Assembly: GCF_017873565.1 (NCBI RefSeq)
Contig: NZ_JAGGKH010000029.1
Span: forward strand, 1 to 39,901
DNA: 39,901 bases
From: Lederbergia galactosidilytica
Lineage (GTDB): Bacteria; Bacillota; Bacilli; Bacillales; Bacillaceae_C
Direction of reading: 5' to 3'
Shown: positions 7,704 through 16,810 of the stretch, piece after piece
How positions within the stretch are numbered: position 1 is the stretch's first letter
How the letters are laid out: every line of letters begins with the position of its first letter
Notes under the pieces: model-generated
What the model saw: the letters and a program-made list of their open reading frames with translations, nothing else
Told to the model about the DNA's origin: nothing
Database searches by the model: none
Translations under genes and position numbers: made by a program

Positions 7704-9236
7704 TTATTCTGTTGCCACTTGATCTGCTTTTACTTTTACTTCACCTTTAACTTCTTCCATCGGCGGCTTGACACGTTTCATAAACAAAGCTAGAACGAGT
7801 GCTACGACGGCGATTAGCGTAGACACAAAGAATGCATGGGTGATTCCGTCTAACATAGCTTGATTTCCAATCACTTCTTGCATTTTAGCCATTGCTTCTG
7901 GTGTTGGTTGTACATTTGGATCAGCTTTTGCCATTGCATCTGCTGCCAATTGTTCACCAGTGCTAGCCGCTCTTTTAGACATCACTGTAATCATAAAGGC
8001 TGTTCCTATTGCTCCTGAGACTTGTTGAAGCGTATTGTTAATTGCTGTTCCATGTGGGTTATCCCTCATCGGCAATTGGTTCATTCCATTTGTCATAACA
8101 GGCATCATAACCATAGACATCCCGAACATTCTAAAAGTGTATAGAAGCACTAAATGTAAGATAGAAGTATCTAATGTAAGTTTTGAGAATAGATATGTGG
8201 TAACAACCATAATAGTTAAACCAGTCACTGCAAGAATCCTGGCTCCATATTTATCAAACAAACGACCCGTAATAGGCGACATGATTCCCATTAATAAAGC
8301 ACCTGGCAGCATTAATAATCCAGAGTTCATCGGTGAAATACCTCTTAATTCTTGAACATATAGAGGTGTTAAAATCATACCGGAAAACATTGATACTGCA
8401 ATAACGATGGAAATACCTGATGACAATGCAAACATCGGATATTTATAAATTCGGAACTCAAGCATAGGCTCTTTCATTTTTAGTTGGCGTACAATAAAGA
8501 TAATCAAGCCAATTATTCCAACTACTAACGGAATATAAGACTGAGGTGAGCCCCAACCAACTTCTTGATCCCCTGCTGAACTGAAGCCATATAATATTCC
8601 TCCAAAGGCAATACTTGATAAAACAAGTGAAAGAACATCGAGATGAACTTTTTCTCGTGGAGTAATATTTTTTAATTTAAAGATCGCTAATAACAATACT
8701 AAGATTGCAAATGGTAAAACTACAGAGAATAGAGCTCTCCAACTAAATGTTTGTATTAGATAACCGGATAAAGTAGGACCAATGGCTGGTGCAACGATCA
8801 TAACCAATCCGAAGAAACCCATTGCGGTTCCTCTTTTTTCCACAGGAAATGCTGTCAACATCACATTCATTAACAACGGCATCATGATCGCGGACCCTGA
8901 GGCTTGGATCATTCTCCCGGCAAGCAATAACCCAAAATTAGGAGCAATCAGTGCTAATAATGTCCCTAAAGAAAATAAACCCATCGCAGTTATAAATAAA
9001 CTTCTATTCGTAAAACGTTGAATAAAAAAAGCACTCGCAGGGATAAGAATACCATTTACAAGCATATATCCCGTGGCAAGCCATTGCACAGTTGCAGTAC
9101 CAATTTCAAATTCATTTTGAATAGATGGCAAAGCAATATTTATCAAAGTATTATTTAATATCGAAACAAAAGCTCCAATAAAAAGAACCGCTATGGCACC
9201 ATAAGGCGGTTTCTTCTGAATGGATTCAATATCCAT
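7704..9236 (-). CDS. MFS drug efflux pump, DHA2 (EmrB/QacA) family
   Basis: About 510 residues with some 14 transmembrane segments, as expected of the DHA2 drug:proton antiporters. Typical parts are the first helix with NIALPSIQNEF, the loop GRMIQASGSAIMMP and motif C near GPTLSGYLIQ. The frame is open from a TTG at 9254, but GGGGGA lies between that codon and ATG 9236, so ATG 9236 is taken as the start. It is transcribed divergently from a TetR regulator at 9415, a common pump/repressor arrangement that resembles B. subtilis ycnB/ycnC or lmrB/lmrA. The drug substrate cannot be read from the sequence. Confidence 0.92.
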   Translation of the reverse strand: MDIESIQKKPPYGAIAVLFIGAFVSILNNTLINIALPSIQNEFEIGTATVQWLATGYMLVNGILIPASAFFIQRFTNRSLFITAMGLFSLGTLLALIAPNFGLLLAGRMIQASGSAIMMPLLMNVMLTAFPVEKRGTAMGFFGLVMIVAPAIGPTLSGYLIQTFSWRALFSVVLPFAILVLLLAIFKLKNITPREKVHLDVLSLVLSSIAFGGILYGFSSAGDQEVGWGSPQSYIPLVVGIIGLIIFIVRQLKMKEPMLEFRIYKYPMFALSSGISIVIAVSMFSGMILTPLYVQELRGISPMNSGLLMLPGALLMGIMSPITGRLFDKYGARILAVTGLTIMVVTTYLFSKLTLDTSILHLVLLYTFRMFGMSMVMMPVMTNGMNQLPMRDNPHGTAINNTLQQVSGAIGTAFMITVMSKRAASTGEQLAADAMAKADPNVQPTPEAMAKMQEVIGNQAMLDGITHAFFVSTLIAVVALVLALFMKRVKPPMEEVKGEVKVKADQVATE

Positions 9237-9307
9237 ATAAAATCCCCCAATCAATCTTTCATGTGTATTAGTATAAACCGAACTATTACTTTAAACATTT
9301 TAAACTC

Positions 9308-9395
9308 ATGGTCTAAAAAAATCAACAAAAAAATTTCATTATCATAAAAAAATTGTATAAACCGCTATATTAAGCTAAAATGAATGATAGACCAT
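9308..9395. promoter_or_regulatory. candidate TetR half-sites between pump and regulator
   Basis: The word TAGACCAT occurs at 9388-9395 (plus) and, inverted, at 9308-9315, that is, once upstream of each divergent gene and in the same orientation relative to each. The copy at 9388-9395 lies just behind the tetR -10 box (TAAAAT 9376-9381), where a repressor would block. It is a candidate autoregulatory operator by position only. Confidence 0.35.
9353..9381 (+). promoter_or_regulatory. SigA-type promoter of the tetR gene
   Basis: TTGTAT (9353-9358), 17-base spacer, TAAAAT (9376-9381), 33 bases before ATG 9415. Confidence 0.55.
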
Positions 9396-9414
9396 ATGTA
9401 CAAAAGGTGAGATT

Positions 9415-10308
9415 ATGAACCAAAGAAAAAAACAAATTATTGATGTAGCACACCGTCTTTTCATCCAAAAAGGATTTACGTCTACATCTATCAAAGATAT
9501 ATTATTAGAAGCAAATATTGCAAAAGGGACTTTTTACAACCATTTCGCCTCAAAAAATGATTGCTTAATCGCAATTCTTGAGGTGGTTCGCGAGGAAGCT
9601 CAAGCGGTCCGCGAGGAAATTTCTTTTGGCAAAGCTAAGGATGATCCTGATGTTTTTGTTCAACAAGTACTAGTTCGAATGGAAATGAATCGAAAACAAA
9701 ATTTACTTCCATTGTTTGAATCAGTTTATAGTTCCAAAGATAAGGATTTAAAGGAATTTATAACAAAACAACATAAAACAGAATTACAGTGGATGGCTTC
9801 AAGGATCGTCGATTTGTTTGGGGATCATACTAAAGAGTTTTCCATCGATTATGCTTGTATTTCATTCGGAATGATCCATCACATGATGCATGTATGGATG
9901 TTAGGAACTACAAAAGAATACGAATTAAGAGAAATGGTTTATTATACTTTAAGGCAGTTAAAAGCCATTATTTCCAAGCAAACTGGAGAAAATAAACCTT
10001 TCTTTCCAACCGACTGGCTTTGTCCATACAATAAAGATATAAAAATAGACGCAATCGATATAAAGAAACAATTTGTAAACCAGTTGGAAATATTACTTAA
10101 AAGAATGGATGAAATGACCGTAAAGCAAGGACGGAGAGAACGATTCGAATTTCTGCACTTGGAATTACAGAACGATTCACCTAGAGATTTTTTAATCGAA
10201 AGTGTTCTTGATTCGATTAAGAAAAAAGCAGATTCTTCTTTCTTCAAAAATGAAATCCAAGAAATTATTCAATTAGGGTATCATTACTTACAACACCATG
10301 AGCATTAA
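9415..10308 (+). CDS. TetR family transcriptional regulator
   Basis: The N-terminal 50 residues are a TetR helix-turn-helix: AHRLFIQKGFTSTSIKDI followed by ANIAKGTFYNHFASK. At 297 residues it is about 100 longer than most TetR proteins; the extra C-terminal part (about 200-297) is helical and charged. B. subtilis YcnC, next to the pump YcnB, has a similar extended length as I recall. Start ATG 9415 has AAAAGGTGAG upstream. It most likely represses itself and the divergent pump, with a hydrophobic drug as inducer. Confidence 0.9.
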   Translation: MNQRKKQIIDVAHRLFIQKGFTSTSIKDILLEANIAKGTFYNHFASKNDCLIAILEVVREEAQAVREEISFGKAKDDPDVFVQQVLVRMEMNRKQNLLPLFESVYSSKDKDLKEFITKQHKTELQWMASRIVDLFGDHTKEFSIDYACISFGMIHHMMHVWMLGTTKEYELREMVYYTLRQLKAIISKQTGENKPFFPTDWLCPYNKDIKIDAIDIKKQFVNQLEILLKRMDEMTVKQGRRERFEFLHLELQNDSPRDFLIESVLDSIKKKADSSFFKNEIQEIIQLGYHYLQHHEH

Positions 10309-10432
10309 GCTACTTTCAGAACTAAATAATTTTTAGAGAAGAACGAATCAGGCACCATCTAGTATCCTGTTAGAAACATACTGATGACTGTCCCAATCTA
10401 CAGCTAACCCCGATTTGGAATAATTGATTAAA

Positions 10433-10468
10433 AAAGGATCACCTATTATTCTCAATAGGAGATCCTTT
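10433..10468 (-). terminator. terminator of trmL (bidirectional)
   Basis: A 15-bp stem with one mismatch (10433-10447 with 10454-10468), followed by six T on the minus strand. It lies between trmL and the converging tetR gene and may serve both. Confidence 0.85.
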
Positions 10469-10473
10469 CTCTT

Positions 10474-10947
10474 TTAATGTAATCCTGGGTTTCCTTGTTG
10501 TCTTAACGCCTCATAGACAAGAATGGCCGCTGTATTGGATAAATTGAGCGAACGAACATGATCATTCATCGGGATCCGCAAGCAATGATCCATATTCTTT
10601 TCAATCAATTCCTTTGGTAATCCTTTCGTTTCCCTACCAAAGACAAAGTAATGATTTGTTGCAGAATCACTATAATCAAATGTTGTATGGGGTTTTTGAC
10701 CGAATTTAGTCAAATAATAAAATTGTCCCCCTTCATTCTTGGTAAAAAACTCTTCAAGAGAATCATAGTACGTAATGTTGACAAACTCCCAATAATCCAA
10801 GCCAGCACGCTTTAACATTTTATCATCTGTTGAAAAGCCAAGTGGTCGAATCAAATGTAACTGAGTGTCTGTTGCGGCACAGGTTCGAGCAATATTTCCT
10901 GTGTTTGCTGGAATTTCTGGTTGATATAAAACTACATGGTTTGGCAC
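10474..10947 (-). CDS. trmL: tRNA (cytidine(34)-2'-O)-methyltransferase TrmL
   Basis: A 157-residue SPOUT methyltransferase, called CspR in older B. subtilis naming. It 2'-O-methylates the wobble base of certain leucine tRNAs using S-adenosylmethionine. Visible family motifs are the N-terminal PEIPANTGNIARTCAA, GRETKGLP at 104-111 and IPMNDHVRSLNLSN from 125, which form the trefoil-knot cofactor site. The start is GTG 10947 with GAGGTGA upstream. A TATAAT -10 box is at 10982-10987, and the family 1 repeat begins just beyond it. Confidence 0.95.
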   Translation of the reverse strand: MPNHVVLYQPEIPANTGNIARTCAATDTQLHLIRPLGFSTDDKMLKRAGLDYWEFVNITYYDSLEEFFTKNEGGQFYYLTKFGQKPHTTFDYSDSATNHYFVFGRETKGLPKELIEKNMDHCLRIPMNDHVRSLNLSNTAAILVYEALRQQGNPGLH

Positions 10948-10994
10948 TTTCGTTCACCTCATCAAAAAACTTTACTGTGTCATTATACACTATA

Positions 10995-11220
10995 GATTTA
11001 CTTGCGTGTTCAAAAAAGAGAATAGTCGGCTACATTCTATCTGAAGAAATTTGAGGCAGCACAGGATCGTGCACTAGGAATAGACAACATATGGTTAAAC
11101 TTCTTCCGCGCTCTACACGGAATCTGCCCATATTTCGCCGAAGATCAACAGTCAAGATATGTTATTTTTCGGTTGCTTACAAGCCATATATATCTAGTGA
11201 TAACGACGCAAGCTTAGCGG
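10995..11220. repeat. degenerate family 1 repeat
   Basis: It starts TGCGTGTTCAAAAAAGAG and has AGTCGGCTA and GAGGCAGCACAG-like words shared with 3059-3449, in the same orientation. The right half is lost and is replaced by a family 2 fragment. Confidence 0.5.
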
Positions 11221-11350
11221 TAGGAACAAAAGTGTTTTCACCAAAGAAAAGCTGTGCGACTAAGTGCATATCACTCGCTCCGAAAGTATCTTTCGCTAGA
11301 ACAGATTGTTCGTCTTTAGATCTTAATATTTTAGTTATATCCCATCCTTA
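11221..11350. repeat. short family 2 repeat fragment
   Basis: It begins GGAACAAAAGTGTTTTCAC and ends ATTTTAGTTATATCCCATCC. These match the two ends of the element at 16811-17169 (GGGACAAAAGTGTTTTCGC and ATTTTAGTTATGTCCCAGCC), with the middle missing. Together with 10995-11220 it fills the trmL-yhbB gap. Confidence 0.55.
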
Positions 11351-11407
11351 GAACAGAAAGTAGCTGAGCTTCCTTTTGATCAGTTGATTCATACTTTTCA
11401 ATACGTA

Positions 11408-12265
11408 TTAAGAATCATCAATAATCGTATACATTTTATATTGGATATTAGGTGTATAAGCCGTTGAATCCTCATAAGCCCAATATCTCATTCGACTATT
11501 ATACGTATGAGCATTCACAAGCGGTTCCCCTGCCGCATCTTTACCTGTTACGATTGTATTATGATCGAAGCGCCCATCTCCTTGAAAATCATAACAAATT
11601 ACATCACCTAATTTTAATTCACGCGCATCAGTTACCTCTCTTGCTCGCAATCCAACCGTGGAGCTACCAAGATGAATTTTTAACGCATTGGCAACAGACC
11701 AACTGTAGCTCCAATTTTTATTTTGGTACCACCAGCCTTTACTACGATTGGGATGCCCTCGCATCGGAGCGCCGCCAGTATGGAGACATTGCGATATATA
11801 ATTTGTACAGTCAACTTCAAATTTTTCATAGGCAGGATTATAATCATCCCACCAGTTCTCTGCATACTGTACTGCTTTTAAGCGATCATAAATAAACGTA
11901 ACCCTTTCTGAGTTGTCTTCAGATTCAGATAGTGGGGCTTGTTGTGGATATTCGACAAGGACTTCCTGATCCTGAACTAATTTATTTTTTAAAAAATAGG
12001 CTTCCCGTTGCTCAATTTCCTCTTCCATATACATGAAATCCGCTTGTTTAATCAAATATTTTAAGTGAACTTGATAGGAAACATGATCTTGCTTTTCCTC
12101 TCTATCCATTGTGACAATCTTTCCTTTTCCCATGACCTTCACCAATATAGCTTTACGTTTTGATAGGGTATCGAGTTTTTTTACCACCTTTTCCTCTTCC
12201 GCTTTTTTCCGTCTAACTAATTGATCTATCCTATCTTCAAGCGCGCTAGCTAATTGTTGTCTCAC
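11408..12265 (-). CDS. yhbB: YhbB-like putative amidase-domain protein
   Basis: A 285-residue protein with a basic, probably coiled N-terminus (about 1-100) and a C-terminal Amidase_6 (NlpC/P60-like cysteine peptidase) domain at about 128-285. The likely catalytic residues are Cys153 in DCTNYISQC and His235 in DHNTIVTG, with NAHT at 251-254. No signal peptide is visible. Start is GTG 12265 with GAGGAGGG upstream. It is next to queG and trmL as in B. subtilis, where the gene is yhbB. A peptidoglycan or peptide amide substrate is inferred from the domain only. Confidence 0.8.
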   Translation of the reverse strand: MRQQLASALEDRIDQLVRRKKAEEEKVVKKLDTLSKRKAILVKVMGKGKIVTMDREEKQDHVSYQVHLKYLIKQADFMYMEEEIEQREAYFLKNKLVQDQEVLVEYPQQAPLSESEDNSERVTFIYDRLKAVQYAENWWDDYNPAYEKFEVDCTNYISQCLHTGGAPMRGHPNRSKGWWYQNKNWSYSWSVANALKIHLGSSTVGLRAREVTDARELKLGDVICYDFQGDGRFDHNTIVTGKDAAGEPLVNAHTYNSRMRYWAYEDSTAYTPNIQYKMYTIIDDS

Positions 12266-12350
12266 TTCATCCCTCCTCGGTATAAAATATATGCAGTGAA
12301 CCCACGATACAATGATTATAAGATTTATTGGAAATTAAAAGAGAACGAAG

Positions 12351-13496
12351 CTATACCTCGTTCTCCAATCGGAAAAATTGTAATCCTTTTTCAATTTCAT
12401 TTAATACTGAGACATCTTGTTCTTTACTTTGTGCCTGATGTAATGCCAATTTTGCTTTCTCACCACCAATCTTTCCCAGTGCCCAAGCTGCAGTCCCGCG
12501 AATAACTGGTCGGACGTCTTCCTCCATTACCTTAATTAATTTATCGACAGATTCTTTTTCTTTAAAATGAGCTAAAGCAATAATTGCATTTCTTTGAATT
12601 GGTTTTTTTCCACGCCAAGAACCAGACATCTCTCCAAAAATTTCTTTAAATTGCCGATTTGATAATTCTAATAGAGGATCAAGTAACGGTTTGACTATTT
12701 CCGGTTCTGGCTCCATTGCATCATGATGATGAAAATCCATTCCTTTATTTTTGGGACATACCGATTGACATGTGTCACACCCATACAATCGATTGCCGAT
12801 TTTTGTTCTAAATTCATCTGGTAAGAAATCTTTTGTCTGGGTTAAAAAGGCAATACAACGTTTTGCATTTAATTGACCGGGTTGGACCAATGCACCTGTT
12901 GGGCAAGCATCTAAACACATTGTACAATCTCCACATTGGTCCTGAAGTGGTTCATCTGGTTCAAACGGAAGATTGGTTATCATTTCTCCGAGATAAACGT
13001 ATGAACCGAATTCTGGTGTAATAATCGAACAGTTCTTGCCACTCCAGCCAATCCCAGCACGTTCCGCAACTGCACGATCCACAAGTTCTCCTGTATCTAC
13101 CATCGATTTGATAGCTGTTTCAGGGACACGTTCTTTTATATATATAGCTAGTTGACTTAATTTTTCTCGAACAAGTTGATGATAATCAATTCCCCATGAG
13201 GCACGGCAAAATAAGCCTCTTCTTTCACCTTTTTTCCCTCGTGGTGGATCCTTCATACGGGAAGGATATGCAAGTGCAATTGCAATAATTGAACGTGGTT
13301 GATCAAATATTAAAGATGGATCTGTGCGTTCCTCGATATTTTTATGTTCAAAGCCTGAATGGTATTCAAGCTCTTGTTGCCTAATTAATCTATTCTTCAT
13401 TTCAATAAAGGGATCTGAGCTGGCAAAGCCAATTTTATCAATTCCGATCTCTTTACTATAATCAATAATATCTTGTTTTAATTGAGAGTAATCCAC
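12351..13496 (-). CDS. queG: epoxyqueuosine reductase QueG
   Basis: A 381-residue cobalamin- and iron-sulfur-dependent enzyme that makes the last step of queuosine formation on tRNA. It shows the catalytic region DTGELVDRAVAERAGIGW (Asp134), a first cluster C188-C191-C194-C198 with ACPTGAL, a second cluster C240-C243-C247 with CPKN, and a HEAT-like C-terminus (RGTAAWALGKIGG). Start is GTG 13496, with AAAGGGGAC upstream; an overlapping ATG is out of frame. In older B. subtilis naming this is yhbA. It probably forms one unit with yhbB 85 bases downstream. Confidence 0.96.
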   Translation of the reverse strand: MDYSQLKQDIIDYSKEIGIDKIGFASSDPFIEMKNRLIRQQELEYHSGFEHKNIEERTDPSLIFDQPRSIIAIALAYPSRMKDPPRGKKGERRGLFCRASWGIDYHQLVREKLSQLAIYIKERVPETAIKSMVDTGELVDRAVAERAGIGWSGKNCSIITPEFGSYVYLGEMITNLPFEPDEPLQDQCGDCTMCLDACPTGALVQPGQLNAKRCIAFLTQTKDFLPDEFRTKIGNRLYGCDTCQSVCPKNKGMDFHHHDAMEPEPEIVKPLLDPLLELSNRQFKEIFGEMSGSWRGKKPIQRNAIIALAHFKEKESVDKLIKVMEEDVRPVIRGTAAWALGKIGGEKAKLALHQAQSKEQDVSVLNEIEKGLQFFRLENEV

Positions 13497-13669
13497 ATGC
13501 TCGTCCCCTTTCTAATTAGAATGATCATACTATGTTACACTATATAAAAAGCGTCTGCTTTGATTTTAAAATAGAGAAAAAATCCTCACTTCCATCGACT
13601 ACGGCATCCTATCCAAAGCTAGGATAATTAGGTTCTTATTAATACTAAGAAAAATAAGAGGTGACAAAA

Positions 13670-14338
13670 ATGGATATTACGATTGAAACACCACTTTCTG
13701 AAAAGATAGCTGTTTTGAAATTTGGGATCCTTGAATATCATAACATCATTGTAGAAAATTCCCCAGTATACTTAAAAGGAAAATTGCACTATTTTCAGGA
13801 GTCCCTGTTTTTTGATTTAGAAAATCAGAAAATCGGCGATATACCAGAAATTAAGGAATGGCGTCAAATCTTTAAAACGCTAGGGAAGAGTCCTAGTCGC
13901 TACCGCCCTTCTGCCGAATCGTTACTACGAAGGGTACAAAAGCAACAATATCTGAATGATCTCCATTCAGCAGCTGATCTGAATAATTTTTTCTCGTTGA
14001 AGTACGCCATCCCGATTGGGCTTTATGACATAGATAAAATCCAAGGGAATGTGCAGTTGGGGATTGGTAATGCCCAGGAGACATATGATGGTTTAAATGG
14101 AAGAGAAAACCGTGCAGAAAATCTGCTAGTCGTTAAAGATCAAATTGGTCCCTTTGGAAGTCCCTTTGTTGATTCTATTCGAACAGCAGTGACAGAAAAG
14201 ACAACTTCCGCTTTACAAATTGTCTATTTCACACCGAGCATCACAAACGATGCTGCTGAAGAAATGCTAAAATTGATTGCATCTTCCTATTATCAAGTAT
14301 TAGGTGGAATTTCGAAGTCAAAATTGATTACAAACTAA
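13670..14338 (+). CDS. B3/B4 tRNA-binding domain protein
   Basis: A 222-residue protein of the COG3382 type, related to the B3/B4 editing module of phenylalanyl-tRNA synthetase beta. Typical stretches are SPSRYRPSAESLLRRV, LNNFFSLKYAIPIGLYD and DQIGPFGSPFVDS. The longer reading starts at GTG 13661, but AGAGGTGA overlaps that codon and is well spaced for ATG 13670. Such stand-alone modules may clear mischarged tRNA or other aminoacyl compounds; that role is inferred. It is divergent from queG. Confidence 0.85.
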   Translation: MDITIETPLSEKIAVLKFGILEYHNIIVENSPVYLKGKLHYFQESLFFDLENQKIGDIPEIKEWRQIFKTLGKSPSRYRPSAESLLRRVQKQQYLNDLHSAADLNNFFSLKYAIPIGLYDIDKIQGNVQLGIGNAQETYDGLNGRENRAENLLVVKDQIGPFGSPFVDSIRTAVTEKTTSALQIVYFTPSITNDAAEEMLKLIASSYYQVLGGISKSKLITN

Positions 14339-14443
14339 CTCGAAATCAAATAATCTATGCCTGCCTTTATGAAGAATCTTGACAGGCTTGGTTTTTACTT
14401 AGTGTCAACTTTGCCCGATAGGAAATCATTGATTACATAAAAA

Positions 14444-14482
14444 AACGCAAAGCCTTGTTTTATTTAAACAAAACCCTGCGTT
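14444..14482 (-). terminator. terminator behind tRNA-Gly(UCC)
   Basis: Arms AACGCAAAGCCTTGTTT and AAACAAAACCCTGCGTT pair imperfectly, with a long T-run on the minus strand directly behind the lone tRNA gene. Confidence 0.8.
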
Positions 14483-14490
14483 GGTATGTA

Positions 14491-14564
14491 TGGAGCGGGT
14501 GATGGGAATCGAACCCACGACAACAGCTTGGAAGGCTGTAGTTTTACCACTAAACTACACCCGC
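14491..14564 (-). tRNA. tRNA-Gly(UCC)
   Basis: Minus strand GCGGGTGTAGTTTAGTGG... with anticodon loop CTTCCAA, T-arm GTGGGTTCGATTCCCAT, acceptor GCGGGTG/CACCCGC and encoded CCA. It has its own promoter and terminator, so it is a one-gene unit apart from the large array. Confidence 0.97.
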
Positions 14565-14588
14565 ACATCTCAAAAAGTTGACTTCAAT

Positions 14589-14617
14589 AGTATACAAAAT
14601 ATATGAAGAAATCGCAA
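14589..14617 (-). promoter_or_regulatory. promoter of tRNA-Gly(UCC)
   Basis: Minus strand TTGCGA, 17-base spacer, TATACT, about 25 bases before the tRNA start. Confidence 0.7.
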
Positions 14618-14676
14618 TAACCGTCACAAATTCTCCATATTGCGAAACACCGATAAAGTTATTACGAGCGGATTGG

Positions 14677-14705
14677 AAGAAGATCCGGCTAAGTCGGATC
14701 TTCTT
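14677..14705 (-). terminator. hairpin behind the esterase gene
   Basis: A perfect 11-bp stem AAGAAGATCCG / CGGATCTTCTT with a 7-base loop, five bases beyond the esterase stop. The T-run is weak. Confidence 0.6.
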
Positions 14706-14709
14706 CTCC

Positions 14710-15552
14710 TTAATGTTCTTTTTTTTGAAAACATGCCCATAAGAATTGCACCATTTCTCCTGAACGCACGGGATCATTTATATGTCGGAATATAAATGGG
14801 ATATCGTATTCATCATATTTTTTCTTTAATATGTAACCATGGATCGGGTGATGAATGACTTCCCCAACAGGTGCGTCTGCAGAGATGTAGGGTTGGTCGA
14901 ATGGATAATCATATGTCATCAAAGCAGGTGGAGCGGTTGCTGACATATAGTTTATTGCGGAGGCTTTTTCCGCAAGCTCCAAGATACTAGGATCATATAG
15001 TTCTTTAATAGAAGAGATACCATAAAATAAAGCGATATTTGGTTGAATATGAGGGCCATGATAAATATTTTCATAAAAACGCTGATCTTTCGAAACCTGA
15101 GTACCGAAACCGATAAAAGCAGACACATATGATGGTATATGTTCGATCGGATCATCACTTGCTGGATTTACTAAATCCCCTTGAAGAGCATTCCATAATG
15201 CAATATGTCCACCAGCAGATGAACCCGATGATGCAATTCGATTAGCATCGATTCCCCATTCCTTCGCTTGACTTCTTACAAACTGAATTGCTCTTGTTCC
15301 ATCCTGCATTGGCGCAGGAAATGGATCTGTTGTAATAAAACGGTAATTACAAGACACTACAGAGATACCAGCCTGCAAACATTCTTTCAGCAAATCACTG
15401 GTCAGAAAATCGCTCTTATCTCCGCCCACATAACCACCCCCATGGAAAAAAATTAATACAGGAGTTGGTTCGGCCTTGTTAAGAATATAGGCATCTAACT
15501 TATTTCTCTCATAAGGTCCATATGTAATATCCTTGTATTCCCTCAGATTCAT
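14710..15552 (-). CDS. alpha/beta hydrolase (HGGG esterase/lipase type)
   Basis: A 280-residue cytoplasmic hydrolase of the BD-FAE/hormone-sensitive-lipase-like group. The oxyanion motif HGGG is at 37-40 and the nucleophile elbow GSSAGG at 110-115 with Ser112; a histidine in HHPIHGYILKK is probably catalytic. Start ATG 15552 has AAAGGGAG upstream and lies 15 bases behind the dehydrogenase stop, so both are one operon. An ester or carboxylester from plant sugars is a possible substrate, inferred from the neighbouring sugar-type dehydrogenase. Confidence 0.85.
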   Translation of the reverse strand: MNLREYKDITYGPYERNKLDAYILNKAEPTPVLIFFHGGGYVGGDKSDFLTSDLLKECLQAGISVVSCNYRFITTDPFPAPMQDGTRAIQFVRSQAKEWGIDANRIASSGSSAGGHIALWNALQGDLVNPASDDPIEHIPSYVSAFIGFGTQVSKDQRFYENIYHGPHIQPNIALFYGISSIKELYDPSILELAEKASAINYMSATAPPALMTYDYPFDQPYISADAPVGEVIHHPIHGYILKKKYDEYDIPFIFRHINDPVRSGEMVQFLWACFQKKEH

Positions 15553-15567
15553 TCTATCATTCTCCCT

Positions 15568-16626
15568 TTATTTTATATCCTTCGCATTTGGATAAATCAT
15601 TACTTTAATACTTTTCTCTTTTTCATTCAATGCTACCTCGACAGCCGTCTTGATTTCATTCAATGAATACTGATCTGTGATCACTTTTGTCAAATCAACT
15701 AAAGGATGAGCTAGACTTTGAATGGCATCAGCATAAGTATGAACATATCGAAACACACCTAGCATATCAATTTCTGCATCAATCATAGCTGTCATATCCA
15801 TCGGCACTTGATCAACAGTAGGAAGACCTACATACACAATTTTCCCACCACGTTTTACTAAACGAATTGTCTCACTAACAGCTTGAGCATTTCCTGATGT
15901 TTCAATTAAAACATCAATCTTATTCCCACTCACTTCTCGAAACTGCTCTAAAAGGTCTCCTTTTGTGGGATCCAATACCGCCTTCACACCCATTTCCAAG
16001 GCAAGATCTCTTCTAAATCCTACCACATCACTTCCATAAATTTCTGTCACACCAAACATTTTTGCTGCTTCAATCGTTAATAAACCAATCGGACCCAAAC
16101 CTGTTATTAATAAATTGTCACCAGGTCCAACATTCCCTCTTCTCATCGCATGGAAGCCAACTGATAGTGGCTCTATTAATGCTCCTTCCTCGAAACTAAC
16201 ATCGTCTGGTAACTTAAATAAGAAATCACTATTCACTGTCACATACTCCGCCCATGCTCCATCAAATGGCGGGGTAGCCATAAATTCAACAGCATCGCAA
16301 AGATTATAACGTCCTGAACGACAATGTGGGCACTCCCCACAAGGAATTCCTGGTTCAATTGCTACGCGATCACCTATTTGAAGATTTTTCACATCTTCCC
16401 CGATCTCTATAACAGTTCCTGAAACTTCATGTCCCAAAATAATCGGTTTTTCGACAACATAACGTCCGATCCTCCCATGTTCATAATAATGAACATCTGA
16501 GCCACATACACCTATACAATGAACCTTAACTAATGCTTCATTACGTTTAGGTTTTGGTATTGGGATTTGCTTCACTTCGATATCCTTTGGTTTGTTTAAT
16601 ACAGCTGCTTTCATAAGTGGTTGCAT
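15568..16626 (-). CDS. zinc-dependent medium-chain dehydrogenase (sorbitol/threonine dehydrogenase type)
   Basis: A 352-residue NAD(P)-dependent dehydrogenase. Catalytic zinc ligands Cys41 (GVCGSDVHYYEHG) and His66-Glu67 (GHEVSG), structural zinc cysteines 96, 99, 102 and 110, and Rossmann motif GLGPIG at 176-181 are all present. The pattern GSDVHYY..G resembles polyol (sorbitol/xylitol) dehydrogenases. Start ATG 16626 has GGAGGG upstream. It heads an operon with the esterase, and a cre-like site at 16713-16726 suggests carbon catabolite control. Confidence 0.9.
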   Translation of the reverse strand: MQPLMKAAVLNKPKDIEVKQIPIPKPKRNEALVKVHCIGVCGSDVHYYEHGRIGRYVVEKPIILGHEVSGTVIEIGEDVKNLQIGDRVAIEPGIPCGECPHCRSGRYNLCDAVEFMATPPFDGAWAEYVTVNSDFLFKLPDDVSFEEGALIEPLSVGFHAMRRGNVGPGDNLLITGLGPIGLLTIEAAKMFGVTEIYGSDVVGFRRDLALEMGVKAVLDPTKGDLLEQFREVSGNKIDVLIETSGNAQAVSETIRLVKRGGKIVYVGLPTVDQVPMDMTAMIDAEIDMLGVFRYVHTYADAIQSLAHPLVDLTKVITDQYSLNEIKTAVEVALNEKEKSIKVMIYPNAKDIK

Positions 16627-16712
16627 GTTGTTCCCTCCGATAACCTTAATCAGTTAAAAATATCTCTATCTATTGCTTTAATAACCAATCAGCCAAAATT
16701 TTCCAACTCAAC

Positions 16713-16726
16713 AAGTAAACGCTTTA
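16713..16726 (-). promoter_or_regulatory. cre-like CcpA site upstream of the dehydrogenase
   Basis: Minus strand TAAAGCGTTTACTT matches most positions of the cre consensus (TGAAAGCGTTTACA-like) and lies 87 bases before the gene start. Confidence 0.45.
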
Positions 16727-16810
16727 TAAAAAATGCAAGTTAAAATTGAGAGCTAAACAAAGCAATCACTATTCTTATTCTAATCCTTAACAGTCTATTT
16801 TTAAAGTATT

